Source: Bemisia tabaci
Lineage: Eukaryota > Arthropoda > Insecta > Hemiptera > Aleyrodidae
Length of the DNA stretch: 64,000 nucleotides
NCBI RefSeq assembly: GCF_918797505.1
Contig: NC_092798.1
Location: forward strand, 3,175,501 to 3,239,500
Direction of reading: 5' to 3'
Below are positions 43,189 through 55,059 of this stretch, one piece after another. Under the pieces are notes generated by a model. It ran no database searches and was not told the DNA's origin. It saw only the letters and a list, made by a program, of their open reading frames with translations. A program made the position numbers and the translations under genes. The stretch's first letter is position 1; each line of letters starts with the position of its first letter.

Positions 43189-45777
43189 ACAATGACAAAA
43201 CTTTTAACAAATAGAATCCAGCAATTATCTCGCGATTCTTCCTGGAAAAAGTCTTCTTAATATTAGGCAAGGTTCCTTCCAACAGACCCATTTTTTGGCA
43301 CCAAATCGATGGAAGGAACCAAACAATAAAATGGGCCCTTAATCGAAATGCATGAAAAAATCATCGGTTCCTGACCCTAATTTAATTAGACGAATCCACT
43401 AATTTTCGCCGGAGAATTTTCGTTTCCCAATTGGTCCCAATATTTCTCCGCTTTTTTTAAGCAGAAACGGTTGAAAGTAGGGGGAATATACACCAAGAAC
43501 TGAAAAGTTATATGTGACATTTACAATTTTTTTCTTAATAATAATTGGACTACTTGAGGGTAGATCAGTCTCAAACAGAGCGACATTTGGCGGATATTAC
43601 GTTTCGTAGCCGAATACCGGTAGTTTACTGCCGATACAATCCCAATTCACTGGAGCAGAAAGAGTCTTCCACTTGTTTGATATTAAGGAAAACTAGTTCT
43701 ATCCAGAAAATGATTTTTCGTGTTTCACTACACTGAAGAAAATGAGTCACCATCCACCGCTGGAACAGGTGCGGTCTAACAAGAATATTCACAACCCTGG
43801 CAAAGGCAAAGCCCTCCGTCAACGAATTTCTATTATCTATTATTTTGAGGACAATCCTCTAACAAATTTCAAAAAATGTCATATATTTTTAAAAATCCAT
43901 ACATTGAAACAACTGTTCTCTTGTTATAAAATAAATTTGTTCCACAAAATTTATCGAAATTTGATGCCTTTTGGATTTTTGTTGTGTATGATAAATCCGT
44001 TGCATGACTATAAATTAAATGTAGATTCACATCCTCAGTATGGTGACTTGCTCAATTTTACGCTGATGATTTCTTAACACATATTTTCAGAGGGTAGAAC
44101 TAACTTTCCTGACTATTTAACAGTGAAGTCTTTTTACAGTGAACGATAGCGAGAGTCTAAATTTTGAACACTCTTAAGCATTGACATGCATGTCATTAAT
44201 GATTTAAAATGGACTAACACAATTCTCAACAAGTAAATCAGATATTTAACACATTGACAGAAATTGTTAAGACATGTCATTATCATACAATTTAAAACTA
44301 TGTATGAACCGTTTGTAGGTTTTGGCGATGGATTATCTCAGACAAAATTTCGGAGAAACTCCATCATTCATAGCTTGAGGATGGAAGTTTGTAAATTTTA
44401 AAAATAATCGATTATGAAACTAAAACTTGAGCGCTTCTCCAAGGGTATACGTCTTTCCGTATTCTCGTAGTGTTAAAAACTTAGACTCCCGCAAACTTCC
44501 CACACAGTTTAGCTCGTGACCATGATGTTAACGTGAAAAATTGAGGTCAAAATTATATGGTTAGCAAAAGTTTTATCGTTGGTCATTTGAGGGATGAAGT
44601 AAAATTGATTAGAGACGTGTGTGTCTTTATTCCTGAAATATAAAGGAAATGTTAATGCACAGTTCAGAATAATAATGAAAATTATTGTTGCCATAATTAT
44701 TTTCTCAAAACTGTTTTCCACGAGATGATTATGATCAAAATAGGGAATTCGATTCTTTATGGTGCAATGGTCGGGGTGGATCTCGACACGCTTTTATCAC
44801 TTAATTCTGCACCTACATGAAAGTAGAGTCAAATTATTTTAATTAATGTTCTATAAATGCAAAGACATGAATACAACATTTTTTATTCTTTTCTTGGCAT
44901 TGCCAATAACATAAACCAGAAAATGGGTTATTACATTTCCTTGTTTTAGGCACATTGTATTGCCTTGTTAGATGTCCAAAAAATGTAAAGCAAAACTTTG
45001 TGATCCTTAGATATTTGTTTTCAACTCACATTTTTAAAGTAAAAAGCAAAGCATTATGACAACAATACCTTCAAACGGACGGACACCCAGATTCATCAAG
45101 AAACCAAAAACCACGTTTGGAAAATGTGCAATATTTTTCACTCTTAGGCTCTTCTGGTACGTTCACCCATTTTTCTTTATGGATTTCAATCTTTAATAAT
45201 ATACTTTTCAATTTCTTTCGATAAACCTGGGTTAAGTCAACCAAACAATTCAGTGATCAAAGAAATTAATGGACCATGAAACAAAAGATGCATAAACATG
45301 CATAAGGATAAACTTGAAAATGAATGAAAAAGAAAATTGTCTGATGGCAAGTGCCTCAGCATAATTTTACAACTTATTTCTCCCTCAATTACGCCACGCT
45401 AGAGAAGACAAAGATGAAAAATGTAGAAAGGGGATGAAAGGGGAAAAAAGCCAAGGTCGAAGAAAGAAATTTGCAAATAGCTAGATACTCTGCTGAAAGA
45501 TATTGTTGGAATCAATTTACCGCTTGAGGTAACACAATTCAAGAATTGAATCATAATTAACGCTAACTTCTCTGAGAATGCGTTGTAATGGTGCGCGGGA
45601 TTGAAGCAGTATCATCACAATAAATATTACCCTGTTACGGAAAGGGTTGCAATCGAATTATGTAAAGAGTGATGGAGGTAATTAAAAGGGGAAGGAGCGA
45701 AAATTGACTTCCTCCTTCGCCGCGTTTACCCAATTGAACCAATGGAGCGGTTGCAAACTTTAGCTCAACCAGGAAGG
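43189..45777. other. 2.6 kb without recognised repeats or genes
   Basis: AT-rich, frames up to 111 codons without domain likeness. A short inverted pair (AAGGTTCCTTCCA / TGGAAGGAACC) lies near 43270-43320. Confidence 0.45.
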
Positions 45778-45914
45778 AATTGGACTTCATTTTGCAATAA
45801 GGAGCCACTGTTCCTACCTCATCCACAAAAGCACCTATCTTTCACGATGAGACCAACGTAAAAAATGTTCTTTCTCAAATGAGCCGGGAATAGTCGATCC
45901 TTATCGCAACATTA
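45778..45914. mobile_element. family G hairpin element
   Basis: TTGGACTTCATTTTGCAATA on the left; right end worn. Confidence 0.78.
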
Positions 45915-45952
45915 AGTCCAAAACCAGGTTGCAGCACTTGAATTCACTGGAT

Positions 45953-46389
45953 ACCACTATTCGTGATCTCCGGATGTCCGCGTTGCATATGCAAAGTTTT
46001 GAAGGCGCATAGGCTTTTCAAAATTTCAATAAAACGACAGAACAACCTGCGTGAATACAACGCTTGAATGAACTGCTACCGTGCCAAGGAAAAACGTCGT
46101 GTGATCCTTCAAATGCTGCCAAATTTCCTCTGAGAAAAGATTATTAATTTGAAGAAAGTTGTGCATGTTTTCCTTTGAAAATCGTCAGATATTTTAGATC
46201 AAATTACGAACAAAATTCTCTGCAAAATTGGAAGAAAAACGTTTATAAATTTTCTCAAAAAATCTTTTTTAAAGGAAATTTGGCAGCATCTGAGGGCTCA
46301 TACGGCGTTTTTCCTAAGCACGGCAGACTACATACAACTATTCGCGCTCTAAGAATGCTCTTGTTGCATATGCAAAGTTTTCAAGGCGC
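45953..46389. repeat. two 55-bp boxes either side of a family A element
   Basis: Boxes at 45953-46008 and 46334-46389 share GTTGCATATGCAAAGTTTT and AAGGCGCATAG. Confidence 0.65.
46077..46325. mobile_element. family A miniature element
   Basis: TACCGTGCCAAGGAAAAACG on the left and TTTTTCCTAAGCACGGCA on the right. It sits between two copies of the 55-bp box at 45953 and 46334. Confidence 0.82.
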
Positions 46390-46465
46390 ATAGACATTTC
46401 TAAAAGTCAAAAATGGCGATACGCCGAGATTGACGCTCCCTGACGAAGCCAAAATTGCGGACAAT

Positions 46466-46722
46466 GTTGCCAAGCTAAGGTAAAATGCTGTTTGAACCTT
46501 TAGGAGTTGCCAAATTTCTTTCAATAAATCACGAATTTACGGGAAAATGTGTGAATATATTTTTCTTCCAATTTTTCAGATAATTTTTTTCCGGAATTCC
46601 ACCGTAAGTTCCTGAAAATTTCAAGGAAAAACATTCATAGCTTTCCTCAAAAATTAACATTTTTAGCGAAGGAGATTTGGCAACTCTCGAATGTTCATAC
46701 GGCGTTTTTCCTTCGTAAGACA
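46466..46722. mobile_element. family A miniature element
   Basis: TTGCCAAGCTAAGGTAAAAT on the left and CGGCGTTTTTCCTTCGTAAG on the right. Confidence 0.78.
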
Positions 46723-47136
46723 GAATTGATCTGTGCCCCGATTCGATGGACGTTACTGCTCTCTCTCTCTTGAGAGGGAGGGCTGAGGTGCGGTGGTTGA
46801 GAGCTGATTGAATAGTTTTCATTTAACACTTATCACGAATATTTCCACTTGCTTCACCTCAATTTTCATTTCCTCATTTCCGACTAAAAATTGCATTAGC
46901 TTTCAAAATGATACTTCATTTGGTGTCAACCGTAGCATGGTCCTTATCTCTTTGCCGCAAAATGGGCTAAATGAAATATTGAAATCTATCCAGGTTGACA
47001 GTTGGTCTTTTGACGGTTTCTGAGAAATAGTTTTTTCGGGCGTACATTTTTCCCCCTACGTAAACACTACAGAAACGCTCCCTGAAAACAGTTTGCTTAT
47101 GAAACAGTACGTTTGAACTAGATATCAAAATATGCA
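46723..47136. other. no feature recognised
   Basis: CT repeat near 46760; otherwise plain. Confidence 0.45.
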
Positions 47137-47369
47137 CACGGAAAAAATTAAATTGCTGATTTAAAAATTGAATTGTTAAAAAAAGTGACTGCAATGTTTC
47201 AACGTAGATTTTACAACACAAAAATGCTACTTTAACCACTATTGTAAGCTAATTTAACCACGGGGGTGGTTAAAGTAGCATTTTTGTACTGAAAAATCTA
47301 CGTTGAAATATTACAGTCACTTTTTTTAAGCAATTGAATTGTTACATCAGCAATTTAATTTTTTCAGTG
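47137..47369. mobile_element. hairpin miniature element, CACGGAAAAA ends
   Basis: 233 bp; left arm AATTGCTGATTTAAAAATTG and CAACGTAGATTTT, mirrored on the right; centre AACCACGGGGGTGGTT. Confidence 0.85.
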
Positions 47370-47814
47370 CAGCTTTGAACTTAGTGTTTTTCAGGGATTA
47401 AATTGTTCAAAAAACCCGGGAAAATACCTATGAGCCGAGTACTCCGTCTACTTTCCAAAAATACAAGAATTTAAAATTACTGATAAAGCTCATTCCGGGC
47501 AAGAATGTCGAGAAGACAAAAGATGAGTCAATGGGTCAGTAAACCATTAACGAATTTCGACTTGCAAATACATTACAAGTGCTTGACGTACATGACGCGT
47601 AGAACACGATGCGAATATTAAAAACGCGAAAAAGTAACTCAGAAACCGAGAAATACGTAGTTCCTAAACCGCAAGTTTCCCGCAAATTTAAACAGCCCCG
47701 GTATCCTGCCGAACCGAATGATGTAATCCGGCACAAATCAGAAGCGAGCACACCTTTCTACAACCTCCGTCAATAACGTCTTTCCACTCCTCGTGTATGT
47801 ATAAAACAATAGTG
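47370..47814. other. no feature recognised
   Basis: Plain sequence up to the target duplication at 47815. Confidence 0.45.
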
Positions 47815-47827
47815 AAGTCGAAACTAC

Positions 47828-47972
47828 TACTACTACTAATAATAAGTCGCTCTTATAGCGATTCTGTGCGCTCTGCGACACCCAGCCTCCACTGACAGCG
47901 ATCTTGCCAGAGCTCTTCGGGCAGATTGCTTCTCCTAATTTCATGCCTTATTCCCTCAATCCACGATTTGGA
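47828..47972 (-). mobile_element. very short 5'-truncated RTE-type LINE with 13-bp target duplication
   Basis: Only 145 bp were inserted. On the minus strand they encode the extreme C-terminus (KSWIEGIRHEI, then RLGVAERTESL and a stop) and end in a TTA/TAG tandem tail. Perfect duplications AAGTCGAAACTAC lie at 47815-47827 and 47973-47985. Confidence 0.9.
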
Positions 47973-47985
47973 AAGTCGAAACTAC

Positions 47986-48349
47986 ATAATTAAAATCAAA
48001 AAATCTAATCTCACTCATTTTATCTGTAGTATAAAAGCAACAATCTCACATTAAAATAGGTTTCATTTTAACAACCATTAGTGGAAAATGACAAGAGATA
48101 GCAATTTGACTGGCGCCGCAGTAATTCGCCTTCATCATTTTCCCGCCTTTCCGGCGCGTTTAAAATTCCTTCGAGTCGTCGAACTTTTTAAAAGCCGGCT
48201 TGTCCGGGCCTTTAGATCCAAAAATGTGCAATAAATTACATCTGATAATTTCAGAATATTAGCTAAAAATACAAGGTTTTAATGTCCTATTTCAGGTGAT
48301 ATCAAAATCAGCGAACATTGTAATGCAATGTCTAAAGGTAGTAGCACCG
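47986..48349. other. no feature recognised
   Basis: Flank of the large foldback element. Confidence 0.45.
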
Positions 48350-48957
48350 AATATATTGGAATTTGGAGTATAGCAGAGTGCTAGAAATAATGTACAATTT
48401 CTTTCCATTGACAATGTTTTGATTAGTAAGAGTGATTTGATCTAATAGCTGGATATCAATTGAATCGAGGTATGCGAAAACGTCCGATGTCCAAAAAATC
48501 AACTTTTGGTAAACCGCAAAAAACTGTGGAGGCCTTTAGAATCGGCGTTTTGAAGAAAATCAAGGCATGTGTTTCTTAGTAAAGGGTTGTAGAAAAGGCA
48601 CACAACTGTGTCCCATTCCAACTCCCAATCAGTGCTGAGTAATTTTAAAAAAAGGGCTTTGGACATCGGACGTTTTCGCATACATTGCAAAAATCTGCCC
48701 AAAAACCATTATTTTTGACCTCTCCAAAAACCTTTGAACTAGAGTAAAACATAATGTCAGACCTCCAGTAACACAAAAAAAAATATTTCTCTTTTCTTCG
48801 AGGCTTCAGTGAAAGTTACGTGACGGCGGAAGAAGAAAATTAATGGACATCGGACGTTTTCGCATACTTTGAGATTGCCCCTCAAGATATGTGTTCAGGA
48901 TTGCCTAGAATGCATGAAATCGATTAGAATTATATAAAGTAGGGTGAAATTATTCAT

Positions 48958-49460
48958 CTTCAGAGGGTCCTGAACGAGAATTCAAATTTACCCCCTCGAC
49001 AAATCATGGGAACCCCCCCGAAAACCCCCAACATAAAAAAAACAGTCATAAATTGGTTATTTTCTCTCGTTGTTCTGCTACTAGAGCACGTTTTGAGAGC
49101 AGAAATTTTTTTCTCATATAATTTCTCATCTATAGGGAGTTCTTAACGAGAATCCAAATTTGACCTCTCGACCAATCATGGGGACCCCCCCAAAAACCCC
49201 TCCATAATCGAAACAACTGTCAAAAATCTGTTATTTTCTCTCGTTTTTCGGCTACCATCGCATGTTTTGGGAGCAGAACTTTTTTTCTCATTTAATTTCT
49301 CATCTATAGCGGGACCTTAACGAGAATCCAAAATTGCCCCCTCGAACAATCATGGGGACCCCTCTAAGCCCCCCCCCCCCCCCCCCCCCCGATAAAAAAC
49401 GGTCAAAAATAGGTTATTCTCTCGTTTTACGGCTATTATCGCCAAAGCCGTTGATTTTAA
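48958..49460. repeat. three tandem units of about 178 bp
   Basis: Units start near 48958, 49136 and 49316. Each has AACGAGAAT(C/T)CAAA, then CAATCATGGGGACC or a variant, then TTATTTTCTCTCGTT (shortened in the third). The third has a run of about 22 C. Confidence 0.8.
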
Positions 49461-50430
49461 GACAGAGTTTGTGGATCTCACATGAAAGCAGATAAAAATT
49501 CGGTCTTATTTAACCCGGTTTTGAAATTTTTCTGATGAAAATTGCGGTCATTACACGGTTCTCATAGATAGCCCAAAATTTTCAAAATTTCGTTTTTTAA
49601 TGGTTTTTTGCTTGTAACTGTTGTTCAGCTATTCTTTAAAGTAAGTAGATCCTTTCAAATGAAAGTAGATTCAAAATGCTACAAATTCGTGTATCAAGCT
49701 TGTCCTTAGAGCGTAACGAGACGGCACCCCAGCGTTGCAAAAGTTACCGTCTCAAAATGGATTTTCCGGGGCGGTGCAGTCCGCGCAACCACTCCACTCT
49801 TTTGCTCTACTCTAGGATTGCCTAGAATGCATAAAATCGAGTGTAATTATATATAGTAGGGTGAATCGATGTTAAACAAAATAAAGTGTGAACTTTTTAA
49901 CAGGAAAACTCATGCTAAGGAGAAAGAACCAAGACAAATACTGGAGTAATACATTTACCGGACGGAAACTTTAGCATTAATCATGACTTTCCATCTATAA
50001 AAAAATTACAGTCAGTAAAATGGTTTTGAAATGCGTCTTAAACAAGTTAAAAATTGAAAAAAGATTGGGAAAGTTTCGATTACTTATACAGGTTGTTAAA
50101 CAAAAATCATGGGCTATCATGTACCGTTTTCGCAGAATTTAAAGGGTCATCCAATGAGGTTCCCTACCTCTTATCTTCCAAACGGAAAGAGATAAATCAA
50201 ATCGGTAAAAAAGCTCTTATAAGGCATACTCTAAGCTTTAACAGAAGCTCAAGTTTTTGAAAATTGGTCGAGGGGTTCGCGAGGAAACTTAATTTTACTG
50301 CGACAACTTCCTGTCGCCGCGCGCCCACCTTCGGAGTTTGGATGCGCGGAGAGTCGATTATTTCAGACTTGGGTTTTCGCCGCTAAGCATCATATCAAAA
50401 AGAAATTTGAAGATTTTTATTAAGTAGACC

Positions 50431-50575
50431 TTACCTTACTTTTTGACGAAGTCCCTGCCTCTGTTTTGACATTTCTGGTATCAATATTGCAGCTTCATGA
50501 TGCCCTCCGCGTAGAAGCTGGCTCTTGTCTTGGGACCGAAACCAGTCATTGACAAGCCCTCTACACTTCCGAATC
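50431..50575 (-). pseudogene. mariner transposase C-terminal fragment, mirror copy
   Basis: On the minus strand FYAEGIMKLQY, a stop, then YQKCQNRGRDFVKK mirrors the end of the plus-strand fragment but lacks the CDF segment. Confidence 0.72.
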
Positions 50576-50582
50576 AGTTGCT

Positions 50583-50840
50583 TTGCATAAGAAAATTTCC
50601 CTCCATCTTCCGTACTCTTACGATTCAGCCTCATGTGACTTTCGTCTGTTCACTGAGCTGAAAAACTTCCTCGAAGGAAAGCGGAATCCGAATGATTCGG
50701 AAGTACAGAGCGCTGTCAATGACGGATTCCGGTGCCAAGACAAGAGCCAGCCTCTACGCGGAAGGCATCAAGAAGCTGCAATATTGACACCAGAAATGTC
50801 AAAACAGAGGCGGAGACTACGTCAAAAAGTAAGGTAAGGT
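50583..50840 (+). pseudogene. mariner transposase C-terminal fragment
   Basis: Reads LPYSYDSASCDFRLFTELKN, a decayed form of the YSPDLAPCDFFLFPKLK-type motif of mariner transposases, then EGKR. In another frame the expected ending FYAEGIKKLQ...GDYVKK follows, so at least one frameshift and one stop are present. Only the last fifth of a transposase is represented. Confidence 0.75.
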
Positions 50841-51813
50841 CTACTCAATAAAAACCTTCAAATTTCTTTTTGATATGATGCTCAGCGGCGAAAACCCAAG
50901 TCTGAAATAATCAACTCTCCGCGCATCCAGACTCCGAAGGTGGGCGCGCGGCGACAGGAAGTTGTCGCAGTAAAATTAAGTTTCCTCGCGAACCCCTCGA
51001 CCAATTTTCAAAAACTTGAGCTTCTTTTAAAGCTTAGAGTATGCTTTATAAGAGCTTTTTTACCGATTTGATTTATCTCTTTCCGTTTGGAAGATAAGAG
51101 GTAGGGAACCACATTGGATGACCCTCGTAAATGGACATCGGACGTTTTCGCATACTTTTGAGGTTCAACCCCCTAAATGGGGGCGAAAAAACAAAAAACA
51201 GGTCAAATCCGTCTACACATAGATGCGCCTACCCTCGAAGATGACGTTAAGCCAAAAAACTCAAAATCCAAAAAAATGGACATCGGACGTTTTCGCATAC
51301 CTCGATTCAATTGTTACCATCAATGAAATCTGTTACCTTGTTAGAAATTTAAATTATGACCGTTGTGATATCGATTTTGTGACCCTGACGATGAAGCATT
51401 CGTTTCGAAAAGCTTCGGTCTAAGTTTGTTAATAAAATGTAAGTTTTTTAAAGAAATTTTACATTATTTCTAGCACTCGGCTACACTTCAAATTCCAATT
51501 CAGGAGATAATCATAATCGGTTTTTCTGTATGAAGATAAATTCTGCCGGGAATCCGAGAAATCTTAAGAGTCACATATCGTGGTAAGTGTTTTTCTCGGC
51601 CACACTCCATCTTTGCGCACTCGGAAAGGCAGAAAAGGGGAGAAAGCGAATTAGAAATGTGCACTCTTGACCCTTGCCTTGAGCAGCCTATTAGAATTCA
51701 GCTCCTGAGTGAACTACGCTAAACACTCGCACTCGCCCTAAGCCAAAATCTTACGCATAAGAGGCCCAACAAGAGCAAGGAGTGAATACCAAAGTAGCTC
51801 TTCACTATCAACC

Positions 51814-52690
51814 CGAGGAAAAACGCCGTATGAACTTTGCGACGTTGTCAATTTTCATTTCATCCAAAGTCTGGAAAACTTCTAAATATTGTTCTTCAAA
51901 TTTTGGAGAGGATTTAATACGCAATTTGATTCAAAGTATCTGAAAATTTGAAGGAAATAAGTTAGTCGCAGGGAAATATTAAAATCAGGCATTTTGTTCA
52001 ACGCATAGAAAAGTCAATTTTCATTTCATAAAAAAAAAAATCTGGAAAACTTTTCAATATTGTTCTTCAAATTTTAAAGAGGATTTAATACGCAATTTGA
52101 TTCAAAGTATCTGAAAATTTGAAGGAAATCAATTCGTCGTAGAGAAAAATTAAAATCAGGCATTTCGTTCAATGCATAGAAAAGTCGATTTTCATTTCAT
52201 AAAAAAATTCTGGAAAACTTCTCAATATTGTTCTTCAAACTTTAGAGAAGATTCAAGACGCAATTTGATCCAAAGTATTTAAACATTTAAAGGAGATGTA
52301 TTCGTCGCAGGCAAATATTAAAATCAGGCATTTCGTTCAATGCATAGAAAAGTCGATTTTCATTTCATAAAAAAATTCTGGAATACTTCTCAATATTGTT
52401 CTTCAAACTTTAGAGAAGATTCAAGACGCAATTTGATCCAAAGTATTTAAACATTTAAAGGAGATGTATTCGTCGCAGGCAAATATTAAAATCAGGCATT
52501 TCGTTCAATGCATAGAAAAGTCAATTTTCATTTCATAAAAAAAAATCTGGAAAACTTCTCAATATTGTTCTTCAAACTTTAGAGAAGATTCAAGACGCAA
52601 TTTGATCCAAAGTATTTAAACATTTAAAGGAGATATATTCGTCGCAGGCAAATATTAAAATCAGGCATTTTGTTCAAAGCATAGAAAAGT
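51814..52690. repeat. family A left end followed by five 168-bp tandem units
   Basis: An A terminus (CGAGGAAAAACGCCGTATGA) at 51814-51847 leads into units starting at 51848, 52014, 52185, 52353 and 52521 and ending at 52690. Unit lengths are 166, 171, 168, 168 and 170 bp. Each begins TCRATTTTCATTTCAT and ends GCATAGAAAAG. Units 3 to 5 are most alike. Confidence 0.92.
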
Positions 52691-53055
52691 ATTCATATAT
52701 TCTTACGTAGACTGAAATTCTGATTCTTCTCCTAATTTTAAACACAATAATTCATTGTTCTTGTAAAATAGAATTCTCTGTAAAAAAAATGTATCATACG
52801 ATGTATTCTAAACGATTCTCAGCTCCTGAACAAAGAGTTATCTTGGAAAATTTGGCGTGTTGTAAGATACAGAATTTTTATAATTTCAACATTTAAATGT
52901 ACGATAAGCATTTGGAGAGGGAGAGACAAAATGAGTTCGTAAGTTTGATGAGTTATTTTCCCCAAAATGTTGAAAAGTCGTAAGCTCTTCACCATAAGTC
53001 GTCCCTCCTCTGACGTAAAGGGCGTATTTTCATTTCCACGTAGGCCTTGAAAAGC
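52691..53055. other. no feature recognised
   Basis: AT-rich spacer after the tandem array. Confidence 0.45.
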
Positions 53056-53063
53056 ATGGAGTT

Positions 53064-53227
53064 CAGTGGCGTGGCGTGCTTTGCGATGTATCGATTGATC
53101 TGTCATTTAAACCTATGGAAAAGGATCGATAGACAGGATGTTCGCAACGAACGCCTTAATAATCGATTCTTTACCATAGCCCCAAATGGAGAAATATTGG
53201 AAATCGATCATTCGCGTCTCGCCACTG
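53064..53227. mobile_element. family B hAT-like miniature element
   Basis: A 164-bp copy with perfect duplications ATGGAGTT at 53056-53063 and 53228-53235, inverted relative to 42048. Confidence 0.92.
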
Positions 53228-53275
53228 ATGGAGTTACATGGAAAGGAGGGCTCACGTTGAAATCGAGATACGCCC

Positions 53276-53476
53276 TTAGGCCAGAGAAACAACGAAATTT
53301 TCAAAATTTCAAAAACTGTCAAAATTCGACTATCTGCCTGGATGCTAGGCATTTGAGAAAAAGATTGATTACTTCCCTGCGACATATTCATGAATTCTTC
53401 AAAAATACAAATTTTATTACGACAAATTTGACAATATCTAAATGTTTATACGGCGTTTTTCCTTCGCACGGCGGTA
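53276..53476. mobile_element. family A element, right part
   Basis: Ends TACGGCGTTTTTCCTTCGCA; the left end is missing. Confidence 0.6.
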
Positions 53477-53533
53477 CAATAGATCAACAAAGCGGCCTCT
53501 GGCTCTGGTTATGACGTCTAACTTCCTACGTTG

Positions 53534-53758
53534 CACGGAAAAAAATGAAATGTTGATTTAGCATTTATACTGGTAAAAAGATGTCCGACAAGTTTCAAAT
53601 GCTGATTTTACCATACAAAAATGCTAACAAAACATTTTAATTTGTACGTTTTGCAGTGGGCGTAGTTACGTTGGCATTTGTTAAAATGTAAAATCAGCAT
53701 TTGAAACTTGTCGGACATCTTTTTAACAGTATAAATCGACATTTAATTTCTTTCCGTG
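53534..53758. mobile_element. hairpin miniature element, CACGGAAAAA ends
   Basis: 225 bp; arms share AAAAGATGTCCGACAAGTTT and its complement. Confidence 0.87.
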
Positions 53759-54157
53759 TGCTAAGGAGTAAACCTCGCTTCAACTGATGCAAAAAAGGTG
53801 CGTTTCACGGTCAACATGGCAAAGTCGCTGACTCTCGGTCCATCAACGGGTTGAGATGCTCCTTATGCATGCCTTCGGCTAAAACGCTGTGTTAAAACGC
53901 GCCGGAAGTTGCTGAGCCTACTCTGGACGCATTAAAGATGCATGCGAGGGCCTAAGACCAACAAAGTGAATTACATCTAACTGCGAGTACGCCGGGGAAT
54001 TCTGCTTGAGAAAAACCACCTAAGTCAAATGAATTTCCTATGTAGATGCGTGGTTCTTGCTCAGCATAGCAGCAGGTTGATTGTAGGATTGTTATCGAAC
54101 GACCTTAATCGATAGATAACAATACTAAAACGGGGATTTATCGATCGAGATCATTCG
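53759..54157. other. no feature recognised
   Basis: ATCGATAGATAACAATAC and a mirrored ATCGATCGAGATC near 54110-54150 suggest a small decayed inverted repeat. Confidence 0.4.
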
Positions 54158-54374
54158 ATAGTTGGCAAATTTCCCCGGATAAGAAATGCATTTTTGAAGA
54201 AAGTTATGCACAGTTCTCCTTGAAATTTGCAGATATTTTAAATTAGATTGCGCACGAATTTTCTGAAAAATTTGAAACAAAATAGGCATAAATTTCCGAG
54301 TACATAAGTTTTTTTAATGAAGGAAATATGGCAACGCCTTGTGGCTCATACGGCGTTCTTCCTTAGCACGGCAG
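54158..54374. mobile_element. family A element, left end lost
   Basis: The arm starts GTTGGCAAATTTCCCCGG and the right end is intact (TTCTTCCTTAGCACGGCAG). Confidence 0.72.
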
Positions 54375-55059
54375 AACTGCTGGCCAATCGACCCGCTGGG
54401 CTGAGAAACTACCTTTCTGAGGATGCGTCCATCTTGAAATCTGAGAAAACCGAGTCTCAGTCCGGTGTTTCGGAGTTCAATGGTACGAATTTTGATCTAA
54501 GTAGTAGATAGAATAAAAATGTTGAGTGAAGAATTGGAAATATAATTAATTAAATGACAAAATACCCGAAGAAAAAATTCACTAATTCCTGTCTTTTGCA
54601 ATGAGGTTATTCCCGAACATTGTTCATTTTCAATTCAACGCGTGTAAATTGTCGAAAAGAAAAGTTGGAGAATTTAAATTATTTAAAAAATCTGGAAAAG
54701 CCGGAACTTTTTTTTCTATCGGGTCGGTAGCTTCCACGATCCGAAAAATCTCATAAACCCGAATTATTTCACGTGAAAATCGTCCGTTCTTCATATTTCC
54801 ATTCCGTCCTTCAAAAATCTGCGCTTTTCCAGCTCATCATCCGCACTCTTCCGTACCGTGGACAGCCCGATGTTCACTATATCAGGCACTTGCAATTTTT
54901 ATCCATCCACTCATTATTTCATATATCTCCTCCGAAACTGCCAGCTGTCACTACAGGTGAGCTACTCACCAGAGCGCGCTGTCAATTGGAAAACGAAGAC
55001 TATTTTTCCGGCGATTTTCATTTCCTACCTCTTTTCCGGGTCCGGCGGCTCCGCGCCCA
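54375..55059. other. no gene called
   Basis: Frames of 89 and 109 codons overlap on the plus strand (54773-55127) but in different registers and without a domain. Confidence 0.4.

Larger units (their letters stand above)
50144..51127. mobile_element. inverted dimer of a mariner-type transposon end
   Basis: Two arms of about 430 bp (50144-50575 and 50695-51127) are mirror copies. Each outer end reads GGGTCATCCAATGNGGTTCC, and at the right the full CGAGGGTCATCC form stands next to a TA (51128-51129), the usual mariner target. The centre carries transposase C-terminal codons in both directions. Confidence 0.8.
48350..51500. mobile_element. 3.1-kb foldback element with repeated 23-bp motif
   Basis: Outer arms near 48356-48412 and 51443-51500 are mirror copies (GAGTGCTAGAAATAATGTA). 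Inside them a perfect 37-bp pair begins CAATTGAATCGAGGTATGCG at 48457-48493, mirrored at 51277-51313. Its inner 23 bp, GGACATCGGACGTTTTCGCA plus TAC, also occur at 48661, 48845 and 51133. No frame longer than about 85 codons lies inside, so the element is non-autonomous or dead. A decayed mariner dimer occupies 50144-51127. Confidence 0.75.

Noticed and set aside
43742..44077. 111-codon frame with a hydrophobic middle
   Set aside because: AT-rich, no recognisable domain, no splice or promoter support.
50054..50260. 68-codon frame as the N-terminal part of the mariner transposase
   Set aside because: It straddles the outer end of the inverted dimer and does not resemble transposase.
51848..52690. 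Five regularly spaced repeats as a CRISPR-like array
   Set aside because: The units are contiguous 168-bp tandem copies without spacers, in a eukaryotic genome.
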